Origin: Sphingobacterium sp. GVS05A
Lineage (GTDB): Bacteria; Bacteroidota; Bacteroidia; Sphingobacteriales; Sphingobacteriaceae
Direction of reading: 5' to 3'
NCBI RefSeq assembly: GCF_019969845.1
Contig: NZ_JAHXYR010000005.1
Location: forward strand, 404,277-468,276
DNA length: 64,000 nt
This document shows, in pieces, positions 36,596 to 46,773 of the stretch. The position numbers and the translations under genes are program-made. The notes under the pieces are model-generated. The model had not been told where the DNA came from. It did no database searches and worked only from the letters and a program-made list of their open reading frames with translations. The stretch's first letter is position 1. Every line of letters starts with the position of its first letter.

Positions 36596-36604
36596 AACTA
36601 CGAA

Positions 36605-37363
36605 ATGCTACGATTAATACTGAATCTACTTGCGGTGATTTTTTTATTTGGTTCCTGTGTCAAACCAGAGGAGAAGGATATTATCTCACAAAGCAAATTT
36701 GTAAATGCTTTGACAGAAATCCAATTGACAGATTCATATCTCAATATTTTGCCCATTGATAGTGCACGCAAAGTGATGGTGCCTTTGTACCAGGTGACTT
36801 TTGATAAATACGGACTGGATTCCGTTTCTTTTAAAAAGAACCTGGACTATTACGGTAAAGATGCTGAGGTCATGTCAGCCATTTATAAGAAAGTGGAAGA
36901 TAATTTGACGAAGGAGAATAAGTTTTATACGGATATCGAACGTAAAAAGCAGGATTCTATCCGAACAAGGGATTCGATTGTCAATGCAAGAATTCAGGAT
37001 AGTACAAGTCGTGTGATGCGACAACAGCAACAGTATCAGGAACGTATTGCTGCGCTTATCCACTACAAACGAAGCAAGGAGAAATTCAGTTTTAAAGAAG
37101 CGTCTTCGTTGTTTAACAAAAATTTCCAACAGAAAACAGGTGTTAGTTTGGACAGCTATTTAATGAACCAGCTATCTATAGGTAGTTCAATAACTCCAGC
37201 TGGATCACCGCCACCTACTTCCTCTGGAAATCCTGCGTCCCCAGCAACAACACCTGGCGTTTCGGCAAAGGACACAGCAACGTTACCAAAACAAATGGAG
37301 CAAAGGCTTGAAAAACCTATTCTTACTCCACCACAGGCATTGAAGCCTGTATCAAAACTTTAA
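36605..37363 (+). CDS. DUF4296 lipoprotein
   Basis: A 252-residue protein from the start MLRLILNLLAVIFLFGSC (lipobox, Cys18). The DUF4296 domain occupies about 20-100 (FVNALTEIQLTDSYLNI, VTFDKYGLDSVSFKKNLDYY). A long basic coiled coil with RKKQDSIRTRDSIVNA follows, and then a low-complexity Pro/Ser/Thr tail. Function unknown. A -7-like box TAAATTTG lies at 36583-36590. mutS2 follows after 20 bp. Confidence 0.82.
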   Translation: MLRLILNLLAVIFLFGSCVKPEEKDIISQSKFVNALTEIQLTDSYLNILPIDSARKVMVPLYQVTFDKYGLDSVSFKKNLDYYGKDAEVMSAIYKKVEDNLTKENKFYTDIERKKQDSIRTRDSIVNARIQDSTSRVMRQQQQYQERIAALIHYKRSKEKFSFKEASSLFNKNFQQKTGVSLDSYLMNQLSIGSSITPAGSPPPTSSGNPASPATTPGVSAKDTATLPKQMEQRLEKPILTPPQALKPVSKL

Positions 37364-37383
37364 CCATCAAAGAATATAATTTT

Positions 37384-39756
37384 ATGGTATATCCATTAAA
37401 TGCGATAGATAAACTCGGCTTTTCCGAGATAAAAGATAAAATAAAACAAAAATGCCTGAGTGAATCGGGCCGTGAGCTGGTCGAAAAAATTCAGCCACAA
37501 ACTCGCTTTGATCAGATAGATCGTTTTTTGAGACAGACAAGTGAATTCAAAGATCTTCTTGTCAATGATGGAGCATTTCCAGTCGAGAATTTTTTTCCTC
37601 TGAAATCCATTATTGAAAAAGCGAGGGTGGAAGGTGCTTTTCTACTTGAAGAAGAGTTTTTTCGTGTCCTGTTGTCCTTGAAAACTGTTTATGCCATCAT
37701 TCGCTATTTTAACGAAAGAGAGGGCCTTTATCCGAATTTGGAAGTGCTATTTGAGCATTTACCTATCGAGAAGGGAATCATCCGTGATATTGAAATAGTG
37801 ATTGACGAGCGAGGAAAACTCAAAAATAATGCTTCACGCTTATTGCTCGAAATCACTCAACAAATACAACGGGCAGAACAAGATGCGCTCAAACGTATAA
37901 ATAGTATCTTCAAAAATGCTCAGGACAGTGGCTGGACTGCGGATGGCAATTTGACTGTACGGGATGGACGTCTATGTATTCCGATCTTGGCTGAAAATAA
38001 AAGAAAGCTTAAAGGATTGATTCATGACGAGTCTGCGACAGGACAAACGGCTTATATTGAGCCAGAAGAAGTATTTCAGATGAACAATAAAATTAGAGAT
38101 CTTGAATTTGAGCGCAGGAGGGAGGTCATCCGAATTCTTGTGGAACTCACAGATAAAGTGCGCCCGCATCTCCCTTTATTGTTATCCTATCATGGCTTAT
38201 TGACCAAGGTTGATTTTGTTAGAGCCAAAGCATTGTTTGCCTTGGATATTGAGGCCGAGATGCCTGAATTGTCCAAAGAGGCGGAGATCAATCTCATCAA
38301 TGCGCGTCATCCATTGCTCATACTTAACGAACACCATAAAGGCACTGTAGTTCCATTAAATATACAAATCGACCAGTTGCAACGTGTTATTGTTGTCTCT
38401 GGACCAAATGCCGGTGGTAAGTCAGTATGTATGAAGACAGTGGGCTTGCTGCAGATCATGGTGCAATCAGGTCTATTGATCCCAGCTGAGCCGACGACGA
38501 AAGTAGGTGTATTCAAGCAAATATTTGCTGATATTGGTGACGATCAATCTATTGAGAGTGACCTCAGTACCTACAGTGCACACTTGTCGAAAATGAAGTA
38601 TTTTACGGAATTTGCCAATGGACGCACCTTGGTACTCATTGATGAATTCGGAACTGGAACAGACCCTCTATTTGGCGGACCTATTGCCGAAGCCGTATTG
38701 GAATCGTTGAATAAAAAGCAGATTAGAGGCGTTGTAACAACCCATTACTCAAACTTAAAGGTATTTGCGAGCAATACAACGGGGCTGGAGAATGCTTCCA
38801 TGTTGTTCGATAACCGCGAGATGCGTCCAATGTATATTCTCCAGATCGGTAAACCTGGAAGCTCTTATGCTTTCGAAATTGCACAGAAAATCGGCTTAGG
38901 CAAGGATATTCTAGAGGCCGCCAAAGGGAAAATCGGTGTACAACAGAAAAAGGTAGATACCTTGTTGATCGATCTTGAACGGGAGAAGAAAGAGGTGTTT
39001 GACACGAAAGTTGCCATCAATAAAAGAGAGAAAGAACTTGAATCTCTCAAATCGGAGTACTTGGAATTACAAGGTTATCTTGAAGAAAATAAGCGGGTTA
39101 TCCTGAAAAAAGCCAAAGAGGAGGCTCAGGAAATCATCAGAAACTCCAATAAATTAATCGAAAATACGGTTGCACAGATCAAATCAGCGAAAGCTGATAA
39201 GGAGAAAACCCGTGAATTGCGCAGTAATCTGGATCAAGCTTTGAAAGCTGTTTTGCCGAAAGAGCAAACAGTAAAGCATGTCATTAAAGAAAAAGTAACG
39301 GAATCCTCCGAATTGAGTATAGGTGACTGGGTGCAGATTATTGATAATGGTGCTGAAGCACAGGTTGTTGAAATTGCTAAAAACAATTTGATTCTTGCTA
39401 TGGGAGAATTGAGAACAGTACAGAAGCGAAAGAATGTCATTAAGCTCGAGGGACGAGAGAATAAGAAATCAGCAAAAAGCTTGTCTAAATCATTGTCTGC
39501 GGGTACTGTCGCAGATTTTAATCCGGAACTTGACCTCAGAGGGATGCGCACCGAAGATGCGTTGAATGAATTGGAGAAAGTACTGGATAGGGCTGTTATG
39601 GTAGGCTACCCATCTTTAAAAATTATCCACGGTAAAGGAGACGGCATTTTACGAAAATTCATTCGGGATTACTTGCGTAAATACAGCCATGTCAGTCGGT
39701 TTGAAGATGAACATCAAGACCGCGGTGGAGACGGAATAACTTACGCTTATCTATAG
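37384..39756 (+). CDS. mutS2: MutS2 family ATPase/endonuclease
   Basis: A 790-residue MutS2. It has the core and clamp region (about 1-330), ABC-type ATPase with GPNAGGKSVCMKT (340-352), LIDEFGTGTDP and TTHYSNLKVFA, a long coiled coil (about 510-640), a KOW-like segment (IGDWVQIIDNGAEAQVVEI), and the C-terminal Smr nuclease domain with LDLRGMR and HGKGDG. MutS2 proteins act on recombination intermediates or collided ribosomes, not in mismatch repair. A strong terminator follows. Confidence 0.96.
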   Translation: MVYPLNAIDKLGFSEIKDKIKQKCLSESGRELVEKIQPQTRFDQIDRFLRQTSEFKDLLVNDGAFPVENFFPLKSIIEKARVEGAFLLEEEFFRVLLSLKTVYAIIRYFNEREGLYPNLEVLFEHLPIEKGIIRDIEIVIDERGKLKNNASRLLLEITQQIQRAEQDALKRINSIFKNAQDSGWTADGNLTVRDGRLCIPILAENKRKLKGLIHDESATGQTAYIEPEEVFQMNNKIRDLEFERRREVIRILVELTDKVRPHLPLLLSYHGLLTKVDFVRAKALFALDIEAEMPELSKEAEINLINARHPLLILNEHHKGTVVPLNIQIDQLQRVIVVSGPNAGGKSVCMKTVGLLQIMVQSGLLIPAEPTTKVGVFKQIFADIGDDQSIESDLSTYSAHLSKMKYFTEFANGRTLVLIDEFGTGTDPLFGGPIAEAVLESLNKKQIRGVVTTHYSNLKVFASNTTGLENASMLFDNREMRPMYILQIGKPGSSYAFEIAQKIGLGKDILEAAKGKIGVQQKKVDTLLIDLEREKKEVFDTKVAINKREKELESLKSEYLELQGYLEENKRVILKKAKEEAQEIIRNSNKLIENTVAQIKSAKADKEKTRELRSNLDQALKAVLPKEQTVKHVIKEKVTESSELSIGDWVQIIDNGAEAQVVEIAKNNLILAMGELRTVQKRKNVIKLEGRENKKSAKSLSKSLSAGTVADFNPELDLRGMRTEDALNELEKVLDRAVMVGYPSLKIIHGKGDGILRKFIRDYLRKYSHVSRFEDEHQDRGGDGITYAYL

Positions 39757-39760
39757 CAAT

Positions 39761-39796
39761 AAAAGAACTCGCACATGTAAAATGCGAGTTCTTTTT
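39761..39796. terminator. Terminator between convergent mutS2 and SMR-like gene
   Basis: AAAAGAACTCGCA (39761-39773) pairs perfectly with TGCGAGTTCTTTT (39783-39795); it can serve both strands. Confidence 0.92.
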
Positions 39797-39803
39797 TATC
39801 TTT

Positions 39804-40142
39804 TTAGATCGTTTGATCTTTGCCACCAAAGGTAATCATCACCATACCTACAATAATAACAAACATACCGACAACCTGCTGCCAGCTCAGTGGACTTTTA
39901 AAATAAAATGCCATTGCCAATTGAACCGTCAGAAAAGTCCCACCTGAACATAAGGCAATAACAATAGGTTGAGAGACATTCTTAAATAATTGAATGAGAA
40001 ACCAACTTGCTGAAAGCAAAATAATATTCCCAACAATCAACGCCGCCCATTTATATTTGGGGTGAATACCGCCCAGCTTAAATAGGATGGAGGAGACAAT
40101 TTGGCAAGCCCAAAACGCCGCAAAATAAAGGTAGTTTAACAT
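39804..40142 (-). CDS. Small four-helix DMT/SMR-like membrane protein
   Basis: A 112-residue protein with four predicted transmembrane helices and an arrangement like small multidrug resistance proteins (YLYFAAFWACQIVSSILFKLG as TM1, GGTFLTVQLAMAFYF as TM3, VVGMFVIIVGMVMITFG as TM4). The TM1 Glu that is essential in EmrE is replaced by Gln, so classical drug/proton antiport is doubtful. It lies 8 bp downstream of the next hypothetical gene, forming a two-gene unit. Confidence 0.75.
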   Translation of the reverse strand: MLNYLYFAAFWACQIVSSILFKLGGIHPKYKWAALIVGNIILLSASWFLIQLFKNVSQPIVIALCSGGTFLTVQLAMAFYFKSPLSWQQVVGMFVIIVGMVMITFGGKDQTI

Positions 40143-40150
40143 AATTGTCG

Positions 40151-40396
40151 CTATTCGTATCTACTGTAAGCACCGTTAAAAGATTGACGCATTAACGAGA
40201 ACTGGTCTATTACACTTTTAAGAAATTCCTCATCAAGCAATTCAAAAACACCATTTACGCCGCCTATGATGTCAACCTCTGCAATTTTATAGGATTGCTC
40301 CAGATTTCCTTGTTCAAATTTGATGATGAATTTCTGGTTCATTCCAAAGATGGAAATCTTGCAATCAGGATGGGGGAGTTCCGCTATTAATCTCAT
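40151..40396 (-). CDS. Conserved small hypothetical protein
   Basis: An 81-residue soluble protein beginning MRLIAELPHPDCKISIFGMNQKF, with alternating beta strands (FIIKFEQGNLEQSYKIAEV) and a C-terminal helix. No family with known function is recognised. It probably shares a transcript with the SMR-like gene. The reading frame is well formed and lacks overlap with other genes. Confidence 0.65.
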   Translation of the reverse strand: MRLIAELPHPDCKISIFGMNQKFIIKFEQGNLEQSYKIAEVDIIGGVNGVFELLDEEFLKSVIDQFSLMRQSFNGAYSRYE

Positions 40397-40432
40397 GTAA
40401 ATCTCTTGTTTTAAAAATTACCATAAAAGTAT

Positions 40433-40466
40433 AAAAAAACGCCCAAATGAAATACATTTGAGCGTT
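40433..40466 (-). terminator. Terminator after gdhA
   Basis: AACGCCCAAATG (40438-40449) pairs with CATTTGAGCGTT (40455-40466) with one mismatch; on the minus strand a T-run follows. Confidence 0.8.
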
Positions 40467-40497
40467 CAGGATTATGATATGATTAGAAAAAGGCTGA

Positions 40498-42430
<1,933 letters not shown>

Positions 42431-42434
42431 ATAT

Positions 42435-42469
42435 AAAAAAAGGAATCCAAGCGAAACGCTCAGATTCCT
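42435..42469 (-). terminator. Terminator after the cys operon
   Basis: AGGAATC-CA-AGCG (42441-42453) pairs with CGCT-CA-GATTCCT (42457-42469); the A-run at 42434-42441 is a T-run on the minus strand. It lies about 40 bp beyond the cysN stop. Confidence 0.85.
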
Positions 42470-42509
42470 CAATAAATATTTAGGTTGAATATTTACAGAA
42501 TAAAAAATG

Positions 42510-43754
42510 CTAATCAACTGCCTGAATCATCAAAGCGCCAACTGTTAAGTTAGTCCTCGGATCTATGACAATGGCTTGAGAATTTGCAGAATTTTCTGTC
42601 TGTAAATCAAATACAAGATTTTCAGCAGATTTGATTGCAATACGACCAATATCATTGAGCTTGATCGTTTCGTCGAAAACTTTTTCCTGTGTGTTGATGT
42701 CAAATTTATAAAGCACATCGACAATCTTAATTTTTGTCAATTTACTGTGGTTCTGAAGTAAGTAGATCTGTTCGGTATCCAACGGTTTATTGTCAAACCA
42801 ACATACGTTTGCCTGTATATTGCGCTCAAATTTTGGCTGTTTTTCAACATTTGCTATGGTGTCGCCACGACTAATGTCAACATCGTCTGTTAAATGAAGA
42901 ATAACCGACTGTCCATTTTCCGCACGGTCAAGCTGCAGGCCGTTAAATTCTATAGCCTTTACAGCGCTATATGTTTCTGAGGGATAAATAATCACCTGAT
43001 CACCAACGGTAAGCCCCTCTCCTAATACTCTGCCGGCATATCCCCTATAGTCATGGAGATCATCTGTTTGTGGCCTTACAATCCACTGCACAGGGAATCT
43101 CCAATTCGCCGCTTGATTTTCGTGAATTTCAACATTCTCCAGGTAATCCAATAGCGATTTTCCTGAATACCATAGCATACGATCAGATTTATGAACAATA
43201 TTGTCTCCTTTTAATGCAGATACAGGGATAAAATCAACATCCTGAAGCCCTAGATTGGCCGCCAATTGCTGATAATCATTTTTGATTTGTTCAAAAACAG
43301 TGGCGCTATAATCTACCATATCCATTTTATTGACACACACCAATACTTGTTTCATTGCCAGTAATTTAGCAATAAACGAATGCCTTTTCGTTTGTTCAAT
43401 AACCCCCTTCCGTGCATCCACCAAGATGATAATCAGCTCAGAATTAGATGCACCTGTAACCATGTTTCGCGTGTATTGGATATGGCCCGGAGCATCAGCG
43501 ATAATGTATTTTCGATGATCGGTCTGAAAATATTTGTAAGCGACATCGATGGTTATCCCCTGTTCGCGTTCTGCCTTTAGTCCATCCGTTAATATCGCTA
43601 AATCTACTGTTCCATCATCATTTTTTCGATTCGCACGTTGTATCGCTTCCAATTGGTCATCCAAAATAGAATTGGTATCGTATAGCAATCGACCGATTAG
43701 GGTACTTTTACCATCGTCTACCGAACCAGCTGTTATAAATTTCAATATATTCAT
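42510..43754 (-). CDS. cysN: Sulfate adenylyltransferase subunit 1 (GTPase)
   Basis: A 414-residue EF-Tu-like GTPase from the start MNILKFITAGSVDDGKSTL. G1 is GSVDDGKS, G3 DAPGH, and G4 NKMD. It drives ATP sulfurylase (with CysD) to make adenosine 5'-phosphosulfate (APS). There is no C-terminal APS kinase fusion and no cysC in the operon, in agreement with an APS-reducing route. It is the last gene of the operon; cysD precedes it by 32 bp. Confidence 0.96.
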   Translation of the reverse strand: MNILKFITAGSVDDGKSTLIGRLLYDTNSILDDQLEAIQRANRKNDDGTVDLAILTDGLKAEREQGITIDVAYKYFQTDHRKYIIADAPGHIQYTRNMVTGASNSELIIILVDARKGVIEQTKRHSFIAKLLAMKQVLVCVNKMDMVDYSATVFEQIKNDYQQLAANLGLQDVDFIPVSALKGDNIVHKSDRMLWYSGKSLLDYLENVEIHENQAANWRFPVQWIVRPQTDDLHDYRGYAGRVLGEGLTVGDQVIIYPSETYSAVKAIEFNGLQLDRAENGQSVILHLTDDVDISRGDTIANVEKQPKFERNIQANVCWFDNKPLDTEQIYLLQNHSKLTKIKIVDVLYKFDINTQEKVFDETIKLNDIGRIAIKSAENLVFDLQTENSANSQAIVIDPRTNLTVGALMIQAVD

Positions 43755-43786
43755 TGTTGTCAATATCAAGTATTAGATTTGAGGAA

Positions 43787-44677
43787 TTAAAAATATCCCT
43801 GTTTTTTTCGTTCTTCCATTGCTGCCTCGGATACTTTGTCATCCATCCGAGCCCCACGTTCACTGACGGTTGATGCCTTGATTTCCGCGATGATATCATC
43901 CAAAGCAGTTGCTGTAGAATCTACTGCCGCTGTACAGGTCATATCACCCACCGTCCTGAAACGAACAGATTTAGTTTCAACAACATCATCCTCATCAATA
44001 TTCAAAAACGGTGCGGCTGCCATTAATTGTCCGTTACGGGTGATTACCTCCCGCTCATGACTAAAATAAATGGATGGTAATGCGATTTGTTCGCGTTTGA
44101 TATAATTCCAGACATCGAGCTCAGTCCAGTTTGATATCGGGAATACCCGTACATTCTCGCCTTTGTTTATCTTGCCGTTGAAAATACTCCACAACTCAGG
44201 TCTTTGTCTTTTTGGATCCCATTGTCCAAACTCATCACGAACGGAGAAAATACGTTCTTTTGCACGTGCTTTCTCCTCGTCCCTACGTGCCCCTCCGATA
44301 CATGCATCGAAACCGTGTTTCGAGATCGTATCGAGTAAGGTAACAGTCTGAAGTGCATTACGACTTGCATTTTTACCTTTTTGCTCAACGACTTTGCCCT
44401 GATCTATACTATCTTGGACATAGCCAACAATAAGTTTTTCTCCAATTTCTTCAATAAGACTATCACGGAAAACAATAGTTTCTGGGAAATTGTGCCCAGT
44501 ATCAATATGAACCAGTGGAAAGGGAAATTTACCAGGTCTGAAAGCTTTTTTTGCTAGATGAACCAATGTAATGGAATCTTTTCCGCCCGAGAATAATAGT
44601 GCTGGTTTTTCAAACTGTCCAGCGACTTCTCTTAATATATATATTGCTTCCGCTTCTAAATGATCTAAATAGTCCAT
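43787..44677 (-). CDS. cysD: Sulfate adenylyltransferase subunit 2
   Basis: A 296-residue PP-loop ATP pyrophosphatase that forms APS from sulfate and ATP together with CysN. Motifs include LFSGGKDSITLVHLA (PP-loop), HIDTGHNFPET, GARRDEEKARAKERIFS and FPISNWTELDVWNYI. Its length is standard. It sits between cysH (54 bp upstream) and cysN. Confidence 0.97.
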   Translation of the reverse strand: MDYLDHLEAEAIYILREVAGQFEKPALLFSGGKDSITLVHLAKKAFRPGKFPFPLVHIDTGHNFPETIVFRDSLIEEIGEKLIVGYVQDSIDQGKVVEQKGKNASRNALQTVTLLDTISKHGFDACIGGARRDEEKARAKERIFSVRDEFGQWDPKRQRPELWSIFNGKINKGENVRVFPISNWTELDVWNYIKREQIALPSIYFSHEREVITRNGQLMAAAPFLNIDEDDVVETKSVRFRTVGDMTCTAAVDSTATALDDIIAEIKASTVSERGARMDDKVSEAAMEERKKQGYF

Positions 44678-44731
44678 TCTTTGAAATAATAAAATTTGAT
44701 TTAATGAATTCGGGTTTACGCTTTTTTATGA

Positions 44732-45433
44732 TTAAGATTTAACAGCATGTAAACCACATTCTTTTTTACTCTGATCTTCCCACCACCATCTTCCGGCACG
44801 AAAATCTTCTCCTTCCTGAATAGCTCTTGTACAGGGTTGACAACCAATGCTCGGAAATCCTTTGTCATGTAAGACATTATAGGGAATATACTGTTCTTTA
44901 CAGTACATTTTTACCTGCTCAAAGGTCCATTCAAACAGCGGATGAATTTTTATGATATCATTTATTTCGTCGTGCTCTACAAAATCCATATCATGTCTAT
45001 TGACCGATTGTTCAGACCGAATGCCGGTAATCCAGATTTTTTTTCCACTGATAGCACGCTGCAATGGTTCAATCTTCCTGATCCGACAACATTCTTTACG
45101 GTTTTCAACAGATTCATAGAAAGAATTAGGCCCCTTTTTGCTGATAAAATCTTCCAGCAATGTCGTATCCGGTGTGTATGTTTTGATATTCAGTTGATAA
45201 CGTTCCAATGTACGGCTCCACAAAGAGTATGTCTCTTTGAATAATCGCCCGGTATCTAAAGTGAAAATCTCGATACCAATATTGTTTTTGCCAATCCATT
45301 CGGTGATAATCTGATCTTCTATCCCAAAAGATGTCGAAAAAACAACTTCTGAAGGATATAGTGCTGCAATTGCTTGCAGCATCTCGGTTCCTTTTTTATC
45401 GCCGATAATTTCTTTAATTTCCTTAACGCTCAT
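44732..45433 (-). CDS. cysH: APS/PAPS reductase, 4Fe-4S type
   Basis: A 233-residue thioredoxin-dependent reductase giving sulfite. It has four iron-sulfur ligands (Cys115-Cys116 and Cys198-x2-Cys201) and the catalytic C-terminal ECGLH (Cys226). The four-Cys pattern marks enzymes that reduce APS directly, which agrees with the absence of an APS kinase gene here. Its first 11 bp overlap the end of the Met8-type gene, so the two are translationally coupled. Confidence 0.95.
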   Translation of the reverse strand: MSVKEIKEIIGDKKGTEMLQAIAALYPSEVVFSTSFGIEDQIITEWIGKNNIGIEIFTLDTGRLFKETYSLWSRTLERYQLNIKTYTPDTTLLEDFISKKGPNSFYESVENRKECCRIRKIEPLQRAISGKKIWITGIRSEQSVNRHDMDFVEHDEINDIIKIHPLFEWTFEQVKMYCKEQYIPYNVLHDKGFPSIGCQPCTRAIQEGEDFRAGRWWWEDQSKKECGLHAVKS

Positions 45434-46001
45434 GACGTAATATGTTTTTGGTATGTTCGTTCAGCTTCTTTACCTTAAATTCAAAGTCCCCTTTCAGCTG
45501 TTCACGATATTCGCTCATCAGTGAAAGCGTTTCGTCGATTTCGGCTGGTAATAGATCATTGAACAATTCCTTTACTCTTTTTGCAATTGTTGGCGATTTG
45601 CCGTTTGTGGAAATTGCAACTTTTAGATTGCCCTTAGTAACAATGGATCCCAAATAAAAGTCGCATAGATCTGGCTTATCCGCTGCATTGAAGAGTATAT
45701 TGTGAAATGATGTTAACTCACGAAGTTCATCATTCAGTTCCATATTGTTCGTTGCCGCAATCACAAGTTGCTTGTGTTCAATGTCAGTCGTCTCAAAAGG
45801 ACGTATGTGAAGTTGAATGTGAGGATAATTCCTGAGTAATATTTCAAATTCTGGAACAATTTCCCTTGCAACAATAGTTAAGTTCAATCTCTCATCATTT
45901 GTTATCAATGCCTGGAATTTTTCCAATGCAACTTTTCCACCTCCGACCAATAGGGTCTGGATCTGATCAAGTTTAACGAATATGGGAAACAACTGATTCA
46001 T
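45423..46001 (-). CDS. Precorrin-2 dehydrogenase / sirohydrochlorin ferrochelatase (Met8/CysG N-terminal type)
   Basis: A 192-residue siroheme synthase domain. It starts with a Rossmann unit (TLLVGGGKVALEKFQAL), followed by LVIAATNNMELND, FNAADKPDLCDFYLGSIV and AISTNGKSPTIAKRVKELF, which are signatures of the CysG N-terminal domain. It oxidises precorrin-2 and inserts iron to complete siroheme, needed by the sulfite reductase of the same operon. The methyltransferase half of CysG is a separate gene (cobA) 2 bp upstream. Confidence 0.93.
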   Translation of the reverse strand: MNQLFPIFVKLDQIQTLLVGGGKVALEKFQALITNDERLNLTIVAREIVPEFEILLRNYPHIQLHIRPFETTDIEHKQLVIAATNNMELNDELRELTSFHNILFNAADKPDLCDFYLGSIVTKGNLKVAISTNGKSPTIAKRVKELFNDLLPAEIDETLSLMSEYREQLKGDFEFKVKKLNEHTKNILRHER

Positions 46002-46003
46002 AC

Positions 46004-46762
46004 TTATAATGCAAGTGCTTTTTCTTTAATCTGTTGAAACGATCTGTGTTTCGCCACCACTTCACCTATGATGATAATAGCTGGTACCCCAACTCTTTTT
46101 TCAGTAGATTCATCTAGTATATTGTCCATTGTTCCCAATACAATCTTTTCATTGGGAAGTGAACCATTCTGAATCAAAGCGATCGGTAGATGATGAAGGT
46201 TTTTCTCCTGATAAATGGCCACGATCTCTGTTAATTTTCCATAGCCCATCAGAACGACTACAGTCGCATTGGATTCCGCTGCCAAGTATAGATCGCTAGA
46301 TAAACTGCCGTCAGATTTTGACCCTGTTATCACCCAAAAGCTTTCGCTAATCCCTCTATAAGTCAAAGGAATCTGCTGTAGTCCTGTTAGGCCAATAGCG
46401 GAGGAAATACCCGGTACAACGGCTGTTTCAATGCCATATTGTGCCACATGATCGATTTCCTCACCTCCACGTCCAAAGACAAAGGGATCTCCACCCTTCA
46501 AACGCACTACATGCCCATAATTCAAGGCATAGTCAACCAGTAAGCGATTGATTTCATCTTGTGATGTAGAAAGCTGTTCGGCACGTTTTCCGACATAAAT
46601 TTTTATACAATCTGCTTTCGCATAATCCAATAGTTCATCATTGACAAGCGCATCATACAAAATAACATCCGCTTTCTGGATTGCTTTGATCCCTTTGAGG
46701 CTAATCAATTCTGGGTCTCCTGGCCCAGCACCTACTAAAGTTACTTTTGCTTCTATCGACAT
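46004..46762 (-). CDS. cobA: Uroporphyrinogen-III C-methyltransferase
   Basis: A 252-residue SUMT that makes precorrin-2 from uroporphyrinogen III using two SAM. Motifs are LVGAGPGDPELISLKG, VGKRA, RLKGGDPFVFGRGGEE and VVPGISSAIG, complete for the family. With the following Met8-type gene it forms a split equivalent of CysG for siroheme. It lies 11 bp downstream of the sulfite reductase gene. Confidence 0.96.
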   Translation of the reverse strand: MSIEAKVTLVGAGPGDPELISLKGIKAIQKADVILYDALVNDELLDYAKADCIKIYVGKRAEQLSTSQDEINRLLVDYALNYGHVVRLKGGDPFVFGRGGEEIDHVAQYGIETAVVPGISSAIGLTGLQQIPLTYRGISESFWVITGSKSDGSLSSDLYLAAESNATVVVLMGYGKLTEIVAIYQEKNLHHLPIALIQNGSLPNEKIVLGTMDNILDESTEKRVGVPAIIIIGEVVAKHRSFQQIKEKALAL

Positions 46763-46773
46763 TCCGTCCCCTC

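Noticed and set aside
42510..46001. Missing cysC (APS kinase) as evidence of a broken pathway
   Set aside because: The CysH protein has the 4Fe-4S cysteines of direct APS reductases, so an APS kinase is not needed.
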